From NCBI RefSeq assembly GCF_025766255.1, contig NW_026516725.1:186001-250000 (forward strand): a stretch of DNA of 64,000 nucleotides, read 5' to 3'. A program made the position numbers and the translations under genes. Of the stretch, positions 36,794-48,353 are shown one piece after another; the first letter of the stretch is position 1, and each line of letters opens with the position of its first letter. The stretch comes from Zychaea mexicana (lineage: Eukaryota; Mucoromycota; Mucoromycetes; Mucorales; Lichtheimiaceae). The notes below the pieces were generated by a model that had not been told where the DNA came from, did no database searches, and was given only the letters and a program-made list of their open reading frames with translations.

Positions 36794-36801
36794 TATTTAT
36801 A
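36794..36801 (-). promoter_or_regulatory. TATA box of gene Y copy B
   Basis: TATAAATA on the minus strand, in the same position relative to the first ATG (36741) as in arm A. Confidence 0.5.
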
Positions 36802-37019
36802 CAGTAACTTAAAGCCAATCAATCACACAGAACGAACACGTCAGAGAATTATTGAACAAACACGTCAACCCTTCGTCAATGTTTTCCCGTACTAGGGTGC
36901 AGCGGGAAGCAATTGCAGAAAATTCATGCATCGGGAACTTGCCTTCCCACGAGTCCTGTCAGACTCTTACTCCTTCCCCTTCATTCTTTCTCCATTCATG
37001 ACACATAAGCAACTGGTTA

Positions 37020-37183
37020 TTAAAAGGAAGAGCTGGTCTTTAGCTTTAACATGAGACTAATATTATGTACAGTTACGACGTTAAATTGTGGCGGAATATC
37101 GCTTTGGAAATTGCCTAGTCTTAAAAAGACGATGCCAGGTTCCCCTTCACCGTGTCTAGAACTTGTTTCTCGAACAATCAAAT
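37020..37183 (-). pseudogene. Gene X, copy B: last exon only
   Basis: 164 nt, same length as 15000-15163. It reads DLIVRETSSRHGEGEPGIVF and ends LKLKTSSSF, with three amino-acid changes. The upstream exons of copy A (SDGQMCLETLQKLTKAIVES and earlier) are not found next to it. An open stretch (KRKEEEGTVATDTSHLHAS) runs into it but shows no similarity to copy A. This copy is therefore a fragment captured by the duplication. Confidence 0.55.
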
Positions 37184-37188
37184 CTGAA

Positions 37189-39559
37189 GCATGCAGGTGG
37201 CTCGTGTCAGTTGCGACAGTGCCCTCTTCTTCCTTCCTTTTCAAATAAACTGACTATGTTCATCATTCAGCAAAAAAAAAACTCATGTAGAGCAGAGCCG
37301 TGGCTATAGAATGATACCAATATTGATACACGCCAAATGATATACGGCGACACTATATCTAATAATGTAAAATGATCAATGATAAACGATCGTTTTTCTA
37401 CTGCACTGTTGACTGAAACATGCATTGTGCTCTTTCTTAGTGTTGACCTCATCGCCTATGCGCTCGTTTGGCCATTGGACAACAGACAAATCACGCAACT
37501 TTCCAAGAATCTATCATAACCGATTGTTCCATTTATTCACGAACGAATCTCATATATGTACTGTATCGGAAATTATAATACAGCTAGTAGATGGAGCTGA
37601 AGAAAGACATTGACGGACAATGCTAGCACGTTAATGAAGGGCGAGTATTGGAATAAAGAGCAGGCGACGTCGTTGACAGCGGTAATGAATTGCATGTCTA
37701 ATGGAATGAAAAGAACGGTGGTGGTTGTGCATAGTATGGTAGTAACAATTGGTGGTGGCAGTGGAACGTATCGTAATTTCAGGCTCCGGTGCTGCAAGGA
37801 CAGGTTGAGCAGCGGCCTCGTGATCAAGTGCGTCTTCAGCAGCCAAGCAGCAATCCGTAAGACGACGTGATTGGAAAGACAACGACACCGGAGTGGATGA
37901 TGATTGCGACACAGTTCACAGATACAAGGAAAACCTGAGCATAGACATCACCAAAGACGCAGGAAATCGGCTACGAGCTAGCTGGACGATGCTGGAGATG
38001 CCAAAGGCCGCATGCAGGGAGCGTGCACAATGCGGCACACAGAAGTTGAATGATGAGCGGGGACAACAGCAGGAAATACAGCAAGATCACGACTGCGGTA
38101 GACATGGGTAACGGATAGAAACTCGTGAACGGGCTTGAGCACAAAAATTTCAATGACACTGTAAACCACAAAATCTGCCGGTTTCTATGCAGTGTGATGT
38201 GTTAAGATATCATACGCTTTAGTCTCGGTGCTGTGTATATTACTTGTAGGCACCGATGGGGAATGGATACAAACATGAGAAGTATATAATATACATTGGC
38301 TGCGCTTGCCAAATGTAAAAGCTGGAACTATGATAGCGAGGATTACGACCATTTATCCATGTACTCTTGCCAACACCTGCGGACGATTTAATTTTCTCCA
38401 AGGACCAATAGCGTCCGCGTAGACCATTTGCATTCATGTGAGGGTTGTATTAACTGATGTGTGTACAGCTACCACCGCCTATTCAGCCTATCCGGAACAA
38501 CCACCTACGTGTCCCTCAAGTTAATATATAAAGTTATTGTCCCGTACATACAGCCATAAACTATGATCTATATTCTTTGTGCACTTGTTTTAAAACATAT
38601 CTTTATATATGTATGTGTCTAATGCGCGGTATTAAATCGCAAGATTACATGGAGGAGAAGCGAAAGAATCAACTTTAAATTAATGTTGGACTTTTAGTAG
38701 GATTTCATATGTGGCGGAATACATAACACACATTGCTTGTTTGTTCATGATAATGGGTTCTTTGTAGCAGTGTATATACTATCTTTACGATTTTTTGCGC
38801 CCAAAGCCAGCACAAAAAACAGTTATTATAGTAACAACATCCAGTACATCCAAAAGGCCAGGCTATTCGTCGAAAATAAAGAAAAGCCGAAGCGATTCCG
38901 TTCATGCACATCAGCCTACCGGGGCCTGCAGAGGTAAGTTGTACGTAGATCAAGTAGTTTTTCAGAAATATTCAATTCCGTTACTACCAATGCAGTTAAT
39001 TTAGATGATAGTGGTACCGGCATGACGACAACGTTGGCCACATGTGGTGTATTACAGTAGTCTTTGCCCTACTGGGTTGCTGCAGTCGTAGTTGTTCGCA
39101 AAGTTGGTCTCAGAGCGCATTCCTTGGGTGTACTTTTATGAAGGTACAGTAGCACTAGAGTGAATCACTCTTCTATATTTCGCAAGTACATACTTCTTTT
39201 GTTTTAGGAGGAAGGTTGCGATGATGGCAAAAAGGATTTGGAAGAAACATGTTTATTTTTTATGGTAATATAAGCTTCTAGTAGTAAAATTATAATTAAA
39301 GAATCGTGCATTCCTACAAATGTTAGTAAGCTTTTGTCCGTGGTAACGATAGCCCTCTGATTTTTTTCTCTCTGTTTTTTTTTCTTCTATAATTTTTTCT
39401 TCAACTACATAATATTCTGATTTATGGGATTCGTCTGTGGCAATTTTTATGGTCTTTTTCGTCTTGATAATTGTCGTCTTCAGTAGCCTGAGGTGCGTGA
39501 TATCTGTGTGATTTGCTTGTTGATATCTTCGGTCCTTTTTGGTGTGTTCTCATGTCGTG
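37189..39559. other. Region without a supported gene; some membrane-like frames
   Basis: On the minus strand, 38120-37570 holds several hydrophobic open stretches, e.g. an ATG frame beginning MSTAVVILLYFLLLSPLIIQ and PPPIVTTILCTTTTVLFI further on, but no splice model could be made. On the plus strand 38795-38934 (KTVIIVTTSSTSKRPGYSSK) ends at a strong donor (GTAAGT, 38935) and could be an exon. Nothing is recognised. Confidence 0.35.
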
Positions 39560-40652
39560 TTATTCTTGCATTTGATTATGTATGTCGAACTGTTTTCTTG
39601 TTTCTTCTTTTTTTCTTTTTTTTTTTCGCGCAGCCTTCGCTAAATGCTCTGTTGTCTTGAGCTCGACGCGAATGATATGGAGGCCGTTGAAGGCGATAAT
39701 AGACTGAGCTTGTGACTTTGTATCGATGATGATCCTCAGCGCTGTATTTTGTCTCTAAATATCGATAAGCCTTTCACGTTAGTTATCAATGTCTTCATCT
39801 AAAGTGAATCCGTGTGCCTTGTTTGTACTTACTGTTGATTAATTTCACTTTATAATTGCCCAAGTCTTGCTTTTCAGTCTGGTATTGAATCGACTGCAAT
39901 TTGATATCGCTTGGTTTGTTTTGTATGTGATGCTGTGTGTCTTGTGTAGACTTCATCTTTTCTTCGCTGATTTCTTTCCAAGAGATTGTCTTGTATAGAT
40001 TGCTGCTGTTGTTGTATGTGTTAGCTTTTGAAGCGATGTTGATCGGGTATGTAGTGCCGTTGTAAGCAAACTTGCTTAGGGTGATAAGACAGCCACCGAC
40101 TTGTTGACGTTTTCCTGGTGCCGTATTGTACGAAAGGCAGTGATGATTTTTTTTCTTGACATTTGTTTCTGTCTTTTTGTTGCCTTGAATTTCGCTACTT
40201 TTGCTTTCCGTCGTCACAGACCGCGTGATGCTTGGTGTTGTTTTTACATTCTCTCTAATCTACTACTAATCTAATTCCTGATTTCTTTTCTTTTCTTTTT
40301 TCTTTTTTTTCTTCTTTTTTTTACTCGTATTTTGGGGGGCTATCGTTACCTGGACCGTAACTTACCAACGCTTTGTCAGAAGAGATTTCCTGGGTAGAAT
40401 ATATCAAATGTTGTTGCATGAATAGCGGCGTTCACTAATGATATGATTGTAGCAAAGTCACAATGAGCAGATAATTTTACAAAAGCATGAATAGTCAATT
40501 GTTTCTCTTGGTTTTGCTTCTTACCATGATGCTTCTTCTGTTTCGATTTCCAAGGTAGTAGGACCATGTAATTGTACCGTCTCTATATCTTTCAATGTCT
40601 GTTCTTGTAGCCACCTCCCTTGTTTGCTGCGTGCCATCCATTGATTTGTCAT
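39560..40652 (-). CDS. Unknown 243-residue protein, four exons
   Basis: Not visible as one frame, but splice phase gives a clean gene: exons 40525-40652, 40366-40389 (24 nt), 39833-40230 and 39560-39741, total 732 nt. It starts MTNQWMARSKQGRWLQEQTL, continues HGPTTLEIETEEASW, then the short exon KSLLTKRC, then ITRSVTTESKSSEIQGNKK and GGCLITLSKFAYNGTTYPIN. The last exon reads TLRIIIDTKSQAQSIIAFNG and HIIRVELKTTEHLAKAARKK, with a lysine-rich tail ending DIHNQMQE. The basic tail suggests a nuclear or nucleic-acid-binding protein. The donors are strong (GTAAGA, GTAAGT, GTAAGT). No family was recognised and the start could lie further up. Confidence 0.5.
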
Positions 40653-40869
40653 GGATACACATGCGCGATTCCTTCCTTAAAGTAGCATCATCGAGTAGTC
40701 ATGTCGCCCACCGCTTTTACTAAAAGATTAATCGATCAAAAATACACGTATCAATGCTAATGGCTTCATATTTCCCGCTCCAATTTCATATACGGAAGTT
40801 CAGATTACCTCAAAAGTTCTCTCCTTCTAACGGTCAACCTGCTGCCATAAACAATATGTGTGTGCGAAT

Positions 40870-41560
40870 GTCAATAATGCGCAGTTCTTGAATACATGTC
40901 CCGTGCGACAGGAGCCATTGACCAAATCTCTCGTCGAGTAGCGTTTATCGGTTGTGCGATCAGTGTCTTCAACGTGTGCTCGCCAGCATGAATTCGAAAG
41001 TCGGATACGGATAGTGCCGCCATTATTGCGTCTACGCAATGCCGTCGGGTCCCTCTGACAATAATGTGACCCTTGTTGATAGTGACCTTTAGACGCAGTG
41101 TTTTGCTTGATGCGACTTGGACAGGTGTGCTTCTCGTCCCTTCTTTTGTCCCCATTGCTGCTTCACCACTAAAGCAGAAATGAAACCGCCACGATAATAT
41201 GATACTGCTCCATCCAATAGCCGTGTCCCGTGTGCATCGTTGTCCTTGATATTCTTTGCCCGCCCATGCCGATGACTTTGCTTGTTGTTTTCATGCGAAA
41301 TTTACAGATTGTTCGCCACCTTTTCCCCCCTAAGAAGAATTTAAATGTAAGTATCATATTTTGTCCGACTTGATATTGTTAAGATAGAACTTACTAAATG
41401 CTTTGCATCCACCTAGCGTTTGACATGTTTTCATTAAATATGTCTCCTCGTATCTTGTCGCCAATTCTTCCCGTAATGCAATTTGGATTATGGCGCCATC
41501 ATGAAGAACGCCGTTCACCAGGGACTGAATTTTGTTCATCATGGGTAGATGCATCAGGGT
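40870..41560 (-). CDS. Coding-like sequence, unresolved gene (partial)
   Basis: Leftward exons with coding character. 41554-41397 (MHLPMMNKIQSLVNGVLHDG to CQTLGGCKAF) ends at a strong donor GTAAGT. It joins in phase to an exon starting at 41330 (GKRWRTICKFRMKTTSKVIG). 41140-40871 reads GTKEGTRSTPVQVASSKTLR, then INKGHIIVRGTRRHCVDAIM and ends RDMYSRTAHY. The phrases SKVIGMGGQRI and GHIIVRGTRRHCVDAIMA faintly recall KH-type folds, but this is too short to claim. The 5' side (41.6-43.0 kb) keeps long leftward frames with frame changes, so the gene may be decayed. Confidence 0.3.
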
Positions 41561-42870
41561 TACGATGTGATATCCCTTTGTCCAGTGTCAAACAGTCGTA
41601 TGTGTGGCGCTTTGTAGATGCTTTGTTGCCAGTTTTGATTGCCATATCAGAGGATGTGTTGCATTGCCACCGTGCTTCATTGCCGCAATAACCTTCTGTG
41701 CTTGGTTGCTACCACACCCATTTGCTCCAATGATTCTTGGTAGATTTTTCTTTGTCGCCAAGAAGAGTTGCCACCTTGTAGATAGAATGTTGTTGAGGCA
41801 GCTTGAACAGTTGCCATGCGTGCTGCTATCCAGTTTTTACTGTTTGTCTTTTGCGCTCAATTGCCACCATAGGAGAAGTCGCCAGTCTTTCTGCTTTGGT
41901 GCCGTTTGATAGAAATGATGAAGACGCATTCGAATGGCCGTCCAATGCCCGATGTTGTCCCCATACAGTATTGAAAGCTGACAATGCCAATCTCGTCTTT
42001 TTGTCGCCATGCTGCTGTTTCCACAAGTCTCCTCGTCGTAAACTGAGATAGATGAGGATTGTTTTCATCTCCTTGACTTGACGTTGACTGATTTGAATAG
42101 TTGTAATGAGTGTTGCCGTCACATTACACCTTGTGATTCTGAACGGATTGAATTGTCGTATGCATTGTTGCAGTTTTTGTCGCTGAAGTATCTTGCTCCA
42201 TGTGGCCACCATAGGTAGCGATGGACACTGTTTGTCGATACGATGTTTGCCGCTGCTCCTTTTGTTGCCGCTTTCTCTTTGGGGTTTCACCACAAAAGTA
42301 GGGATGGTTAATGATGATGATGATCGTGCCGTTGATTTTAAACCATCCCGCATATTTGCCCGCATGCTTGGTGACTTGATCCGTCTATGGCCACACAGTT
42401 TGAAATTTTTGACCAGCTTGAAATGTTTGATCAGCTTGCATATTCCTCGTAAAGATGTGCGATAAGTGATTCATTGCTGCTGCGCCTGAGTATGACTCGC
42501 CCATAAGTTATATGTCGCCTTTTCCGCCTGTCACTTGTTCGTGCGCTGAAAACAGTTGATGCCAAAGGCTGTCCACCGAGACTTGCACTTGGTCCGCCTA
42601 TGGACGTGTTAAATGCATGCAATTTTCCGCCCAGAAGGGGAAGTGCCTTATTGGATCACTTGAGAACAGATATCCGCACCCGCTTGAAGAGCCCTTGTCG
42701 CCATAGCATTACCAGTAGACAATAAACTTGCTCCTTCCACACTGGGAATATTCAATCCGAGTTAGAACGTCGAATGTAGTTGTTGCCTGGACCAACGGAA
42801 AGAAAACCAGAGGATGCCAACGATTGGATAATGCTGATCGATCTTGATAGTCTATCGCCAAAAGACTGGT

Positions 42871-42961
42871 CAAGCCAAAGACGGGATTCTGCGAATCCTT
42901 GATTCAATGCCAAGTAGGAGGGGTTTGTAATGTTTGCTCGGCTATCCTGGAAATCTGACGC
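42871..42961 (+). repeat. Diverged direct repeat, copy 1
   Basis: CAAGCCAAAGACGGGATTCT (42871-42890) and CTCGGCTATCCTGGAAATCT (from 42937) recur in the same order at 43021 and 43061, with a shorter spacer. Confidence 0.7.
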
Positions 42962-43020
42962 CACCTGTAGTAGCATAACCATCATGGATCATCCACCAAG
43001 ACCACACGAGACGACGTGAT

Positions 43021-43085
43021 CAAGCCAAAGACGGGATTCTCACAACACCCCGAATTTTTACTCGGCTAGCCTGGAAAGCTGACGC
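43021..43085 (+). repeat. Diverged direct repeat, copy 2
   Basis: Same two blocks as 42871-42961. The first is identical over 20 bases, the second has two changes (CTCGGCTAGCCTGGAAAGCT). The unit border marks the switch from AT-rich to GC-rich DNA. Confidence 0.7.
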
Positions 43086-43129
43086 TCTCCATCGCGGCGT
43101 ACCACCCACACCGCTGGCCTGACACCCCA

Positions 43130-43790
43130 ACCCGGACACCCCAGCTTCACGGAATCCGGAGGCAAAGGTGAAGGCTGAGGCTGGACTAATATGGCTGTGA
43201 CACTGACTACAACCGGTGGAGGATCCAGGGTATGGAAAGGGCGAGGACAACTCCGGTTGAGCTTTCGGTGGCAGGGATTGGGTGAGCAACATTGCTCCGG
43301 TTGGCCAGGGCTTACGCAGGAACACCATCCACATGAGCTGGAACTGACTGGAATGACAGCCGTGGGAAAGGAATAGATTCCTAATATTGGGCTCCTCTTC
43401 GCCTTCTTCACACCACATCCATGTCGAATGCGATCCGAAGAAGGGAAGAAGGAAAGGAAAAGGGATATATCAGTTAGCAAGCCTCTTCTTATCAAAATGG
43501 CCGTAGGTATTAAAGAAAGCATAGTATGTACCATAATCATACAAGCATGACACCTTGGGTTGTCATTTGCTGTCAAGAACCTCCGCTGTACATGTGCCTC
43601 GATGGTGGATTCCTACTGCCTACACAACCAGAGCATTGCTCACCTTCCCACCACCGGCTCAACCGGAGTTGTCCCCATGTGCCCCCCCAACCCCTTCACC
43701 CCCGGTGGCTGCAGCCAGTGCCGGCGCCAATGCCAACCCCAGCCGCCTTTACCTCAAGAAACCATCCACTGAGATGTCCGGGCCGCACCC
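43130..43790. repeat. Imperfect inverted repeat around a 0.3-kb centre
   Basis: The reverse complement of 43130-43320 resembles 43620-43790. Shared blocks in the same order include GCTCAACCGGAGTTGTCC (43670 region and complement of 43250 region), GCTCACC near AGCA(A)TGTTGC, and a TGTCCGGG end. Identity is patchy. Translations of both arms share QPE..CSP and LNRSCP, but no gene is recognised. Possible history: an inverted duplication that has since diverged. Confidence 0.55.
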
Positions 43791-44234
43791 CATCGCCTGA
43801 CGAAGGCGGAGACCGCCAGACACACACCCAAAACACGCCGCATGCGCTCTATTTGAAATGAAAACAATAAACTCATCAGCATCAGTACGTTATGCATCTC
43901 GCTCAAGCTTAATGCTGAGACACTTACAACCAAGCGCACACGCGCAACCACAAACATCGCCTGACGCAGGCGCACACGACAACGCCAAGCACGGCACCAG
44001 AGGAAAAGGAAAAAAACACGCGGAAAAGAGGAGACAGCGACACAAACAGGCGGATTCAAAGTGGGCGACACCAGGAAAGGGAAAGGGGAGAGACCAAAGG
44101 AACGGAGAGAAACAAGCACACAGACAGAACAAATGCCTAGAGAAGGCCATCTAAAAAGGACATTGCAATTAGCATCAATCTGGGGCAATACGAAAGCACT
44201 CGACAGCGAAATAAAAGAGGATGTAGCCACTTAC

Positions 44235-45882
44235 ACGCCGACAAGACCTGCTCCATCTCGGAGACTCGGTCGATGTCTCCACGAGCAGCCTGCAGCAGAC
44301 CAGCGAAGAGCGCCTCATCGTCGCCAGTCTCGAGGAGACGCTGCAACTCCTCATACTCGTCCAACGTGACACCCAAGTGTGCTGCCATCACTGCAGCAAA
44401 CTGTGCACCTTCTTCATCATCTTTCCTTCTTCTTCTTCGTCGTCACCTTCTTCGTCGTCGTCGTCGTCTTCGTCTTCGTCATCATCTTCTTCTTCGTCGT
44501 CTTCCTCGGTGCGCACGTCGTACTCTTCTTCTCTTTCTTCGGTATCTTCTTCCATGCTCTCCGGGCCACAAACGACAGGAACGTGAGCCATTGGCTCCGG
44601 CGCGACGACGGACATGGGGGTGTTTGCGGAGGCGAAAGTGGTGAATGCAGCGATATGGCAGGAAGAGACGGAAGGGAAGAATAGCTGCAAGGTGTTGCGC
44701 TGGCGGATGTGGCGGTGGTGGCGGCGACGGGTGGAGCTGAGGAGGTGCGCAGAAGGATAGGGACGGGAACGGACTTGTTGATGAGGACGGTGGTGGCGGT
44801 GGGTTGAAGGAGCGACTGCGGGGACGAACGGAACGGAAGGAGCGAACAGCGGCAAGTAGTGGTGGTGACGGTGACGGTGGCGGATTTCACGGTGGCGGGT
44901 GTGATGACGAGGTGCGCGGAAGGATGCAAGGACTGTGTGGTTGCGGCGGTGATGGTGGTGGTGTCGATGATGGGGTGTTGTTGGCGGCGGCGTTGATGGC
45001 GGCGGTGTTGACGAGAGAGACAGGAACAGGAACAGGAACAGGAGCAGAAACAGAAACAGGAGCAGAAGGAACGGACGGGGCAACGAGCGGCAAGTAATGG
45101 TGACGGTGGTGGCGGATTTGATGATCCCGGTGGTGGTGGTGGTGAGGAGCGCGGAACGAAGAAGAAACCGGGTGTTGGCGACGGAGGTGTTGATGATGGC
45201 GGTGACGGGGCTGGCGGCGAACGGAGCGCACAGAAACAACAGGCACAGAGGCCTGTTCGTCAAGCGAGCCAACCACACCATGGTCCTCAGCAGCAAAATC
45301 ACCTGCTACTGGCAGCTGCGATGGGAGCTGGTCCAAGGACGCGGAAGAAGGCAACGTCACTGGGGACGGATTACGCACAACTTGGTCAATGGGAGCCTCA
45401 TCGACAACTGCAAATGAGGGGACGTCGATGCCGTTAGGCACAGCAGGGAGGATATCGACCGCAGGTGGCAACGAAGGCGAGACTGGAAGGCTGGCGTCAG
45501 CACCCGAAGGCTGGGCATCATTCTTACGAAGAGCCATTGACTGCACACTCAACTCATCCAGCTGCACAACGTGCACGGGAGCAGGAACAACCACTGCAGG
45601 AGCCGCCACTACAGCAAGCTCTCGAGCGCCGGCCTCATTCAGGCCCATGGCGGGACGCGTCTCACGGCAACGGTATTCGCCCAAAGGCAGAAACAAACTG
45701 AATGTCGCGGGCAGCAACAACGACAGAAAACCGGACGACGCAGACAAGGACGGCAGCAGCAGGAAAGAAAAAAAGGGAAATGTCGCGGCAATTAGCCAAC
45801 GACAGGCGATATACGCTAAAGCGATCGGGTACATCAGCAGTGCACACAGGGCATAAGACAAGGGCTTATCGGTTTCTGACAT
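44235..45882 (-). CDS. Low-complexity, GC-rich membrane-anchored protein, structure unresolved
   Basis: Leftward gene opening at ATG 45882 (MSETDKPLSYALCALLMYPI) with two hydrophobic segments in the first 70 residues (TFPFFSFLLLPSL, FLSLLLPATFSLFLPL). It is then clearly coding up to about 45240 (NEAGARELAVVAAPAVVVPA ... SLDEQASVPVVSV). From 45.2 to 44.65 kb a three-copy Pro/His/Thr-rich repeat is open in several frames, so the true frame cannot be chosen. Next comes an acidic block (SMEEDTEEREEEYDVRTEED then long Asp/Glu runs, 44560-44430). In another frame follows GAQFAAVMAAHLGVTLDEYE, ELQRLLETGDDEALFAGLLQ and ending DRVSEMEQVLSA, which stops at a strong donor (GTAAGT, 44234). At least one intron or frameshift must lie in the acidic block. 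The 3' exons are not defined. No family was recognised. Confidence 0.4.
44690..45200. repeat. Three diverged tandem repeats inside the GC-rich gene
   Basis: Blocks starting near 45170, 44935 and 44760 (reading leftward) share GTTCCGCGC(A)CCTC, an ACCACCACC-rich run, AAATCCGCCACC and CTTGCCGCT(C)GTT. Unit length is about 200 bases. The middle part of unit 1 has extra GTTCCT/CTGTTTCTG hexamers (45020-45060). Confidence 0.55.
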
Positions 45883-48353
45883 TTTGGAATGTAGATGCTG
45901 GTAAAGAAGAAAAAAAGGAGAGCTGGAAACTACCCTTTTTTTATTGTCATGAAAATTTTAAAGGCCGTGACGTCACGCGTTTTTTTCTTTTTATCGCACA
46001 CAGTGCCTTCTCTGTAGAAGCATGTGAGAGCAGTAAAGCGCACTAGTAGTAACGCGTAGGAAGATGCTAAGATAGCCTCTTTTTTTTGCTGCGACGTCGC
46101 TATGGTTGCGTGCTGTTTCCATGGCTGCATATATGTTTCACATTTGCGCTGCTCCGCTTGTACGTTCTAGGCACACCCGTGTCATTTTCTTTTTTCGCCA
46201 TGGCCAGTGCGTCTACAGCAAAATGACTCAATATCGGGTGATTATCAAAAATTAAGATTTTATGTTACTGGTTTATGGTGCTATGATACTAACTTTTGAT
46301 TTCATTGACTAGACTCCTTAACGACTCAATGTTTATTGGATTTAAAAAAACATATAATCACCGAAGTATCATGCATATCATATTATAGAAAATTCAAGGA
46401 TAGCGACACAAGTGAAGCTCCTACCAATTGCCCATGAACTGCATAAGTACATATTTCCTTCCTGATTCGTTTCAAAAGAGAGATTTCACCTATTGCTTTG
46501 TATGTGTAAAGATAGTAAGCAGGAGGAAAGGAAGATTACCCCTACACAGTGTTCTTGCTGGCCAGTTCCAGTAACTACAGTACAAGAAGTTATATAAAAG
46601 TTCATGCTCTGGATTTTTGCCTCCTTCTACCCCATTACGATGCGCCAAAGGTAGCACATAACTAGCTAAGACTTTTATGGGTTGAATATAAACTTCTTGC
46701 TTGTATGCTAGCTGTGGGTGTATAAATGGTGCGGATCGCTGAACACTACTCGATGATGGTTGGGTCATTACTCGTCAATGCAACAACGTCGGAACAGTTT
46801 TTATGCTTGTTGATTGTATGTGAAGATAGAGCCGATAGACTGAATAGCTACTGCTATTGCTCATAAGCGGCCTTTCGATGAAGGTGTACAGTGGCCGCTC
46901 GCTATGAGTGATATTCGTTATAGTAGCATTTCGATATAATTTAGAGGCCACATCAAATTAAGCTGAGAATTATCACTAATTCGCTATTGCGATATGATAT
47001 ACGATATAAATGTATCGATAGATATATCATAACATCAAGCGGAGCAATATTTATCTATCGAAAAAGGATAAAAAAAGACTAGTTTCTGTACTGTAAAGCA
47101 TTTTCAGCATCTAGCTTACGCATCTTTTTTTCTAACAAGCATAACACTAAGCTAAGGGTTCAGGACGTCTTCATTCATCGTTGCGTTTAAGAATTCGCTC
47201 ATATAATAGCTGCTTCTCTCCCTTTTATTGTGTGGTAGCTTATGTGCTTCCTTGTTCTCATACTGTCTTCTCCAAATCTCCTCTTACTGTATTCATTGGA
47301 AAACACCTACTGTATCCGTATCAGAAACAAACCTATGATTTTTTATACACAATAACATCAGCCCCTATGCACGTATCGAAAAACTATTGATTGCCAGGTT
47401 GCTTATCTTTATGCACAATTGCTGGTTTTTACTGCTTCATGGGAGGTGTAGATTGTCGTTTTGAGTATTATTATTAGGAGTGGCACTCCATCAACGATGC
47501 GCTTAGAGCCAAGTGCAATCCTATCAGCTGTAATAAGGCGGGATGACATTGGAAAGATAAAGGGAGTTTATTATGATATCAATAAAACTCATAGTGACAG
47601 CACGCGACTGTAGAGCTTCTCCTGATGAGCTCTCCATATACTACCATGGGTAATTTATTTGCCAAACCTCATTAACATAACTACAAAACATCTTGCGGTT
47701 GTGTATATGTGTCAGGGCGAACACAAAGTTGAGTTAAATTATCTCTTTTAACAATGCTCGAGTATTAGACTTCACAAGATGATATCAACGCACAGGTTCC
47801 TCTACGACGCTCCTCATAATAAATGTCCACCGTCAGCCTTTGAGGGATCACCACCTCACCAAAGCCAAATGAAGGCCGGTGTTGCAATTACAAATACCAG
47901 TTGTGAACAGTGCAATCCTTGAAGCCTCAATCCGAGCAGCAGTGTCCTCTCCTTCAAAAACCCAAGTTCATATATCATTAACTTATACGTCAAGGTTCCA
48001 ACGGATTCGTCTTCTACTACCCGAGCTTGTTATTGCGTTCAATACTTTATATTGTTGACGTCATTGTGATGAAAAAAAGATGCGGAAACCCCGGAATTGG
48101 GCGATGCTGGTGGATCAAAAAGATGGTTGCACACAAACCTGCAAAGATCAAACACGCTTTTAGAATGAGTCATTCTTAGATCGAGGGGACAACCAACTAA
48201 AAACAAGATCTTTTATGGGCGTCTATTAACATGTATAAATATATCTAAAGCTAAGGTATCGATAGACGTATGTATGCAAAAAAAAGGAAAAAGATGATGC
48301 AATAACAATAATGATTAGATTAATAGATAATTAAACGAAAAAGAAAAACTTTT
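45883..48353. other. Intergenic, little support for genes
   Basis: AT-rich. A leftward ATG frame at 46768 (MTQPSSSSVQRSAPFIHPQL ... SYWNWPARTL, about 76 codons, with a possible donor after it) is protein-like but unrecognised. A palindromic AT block (ATATGATATACGATATAA, 46990-47030) is present. 47830-47990 gives scattered coding-like phrases leftward (GEDTAARIEASRIALFTTG) in broken frames. Confidence 0.4.

Larger units (their letters stand above)
35784..37188 (-). repeat. Inverted duplication, arm B (1.4 kb)
   Basis: Reverse complement of arm A (14995-16347). The match begins at CAATATATGC and ends at TCTGAA, again at the splice acceptor of gene X's last exon. Non-coding flanks differ at roughly 5% of bases by eye, the last exon of gene Y at about 19%. 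Confidence 0.85.
41561..43100. other. Coding-like but unresolved, possibly decayed sequence
   Basis: Leftward open stretches succeed each other with few stops: 42985-42752 (MMVMLLQVASDFQDSRANIT to IRRSNSD), 42622-42431, and 42365-41826 (MRANMRDGLKSTARSSSSLT onwards, 179 codons from an ATG). The plus strand is marked by recurring GTCGCC/GTTGCC triplets. No motif, donor/acceptor chain or domain could be fixed. Confidence 0.3.
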
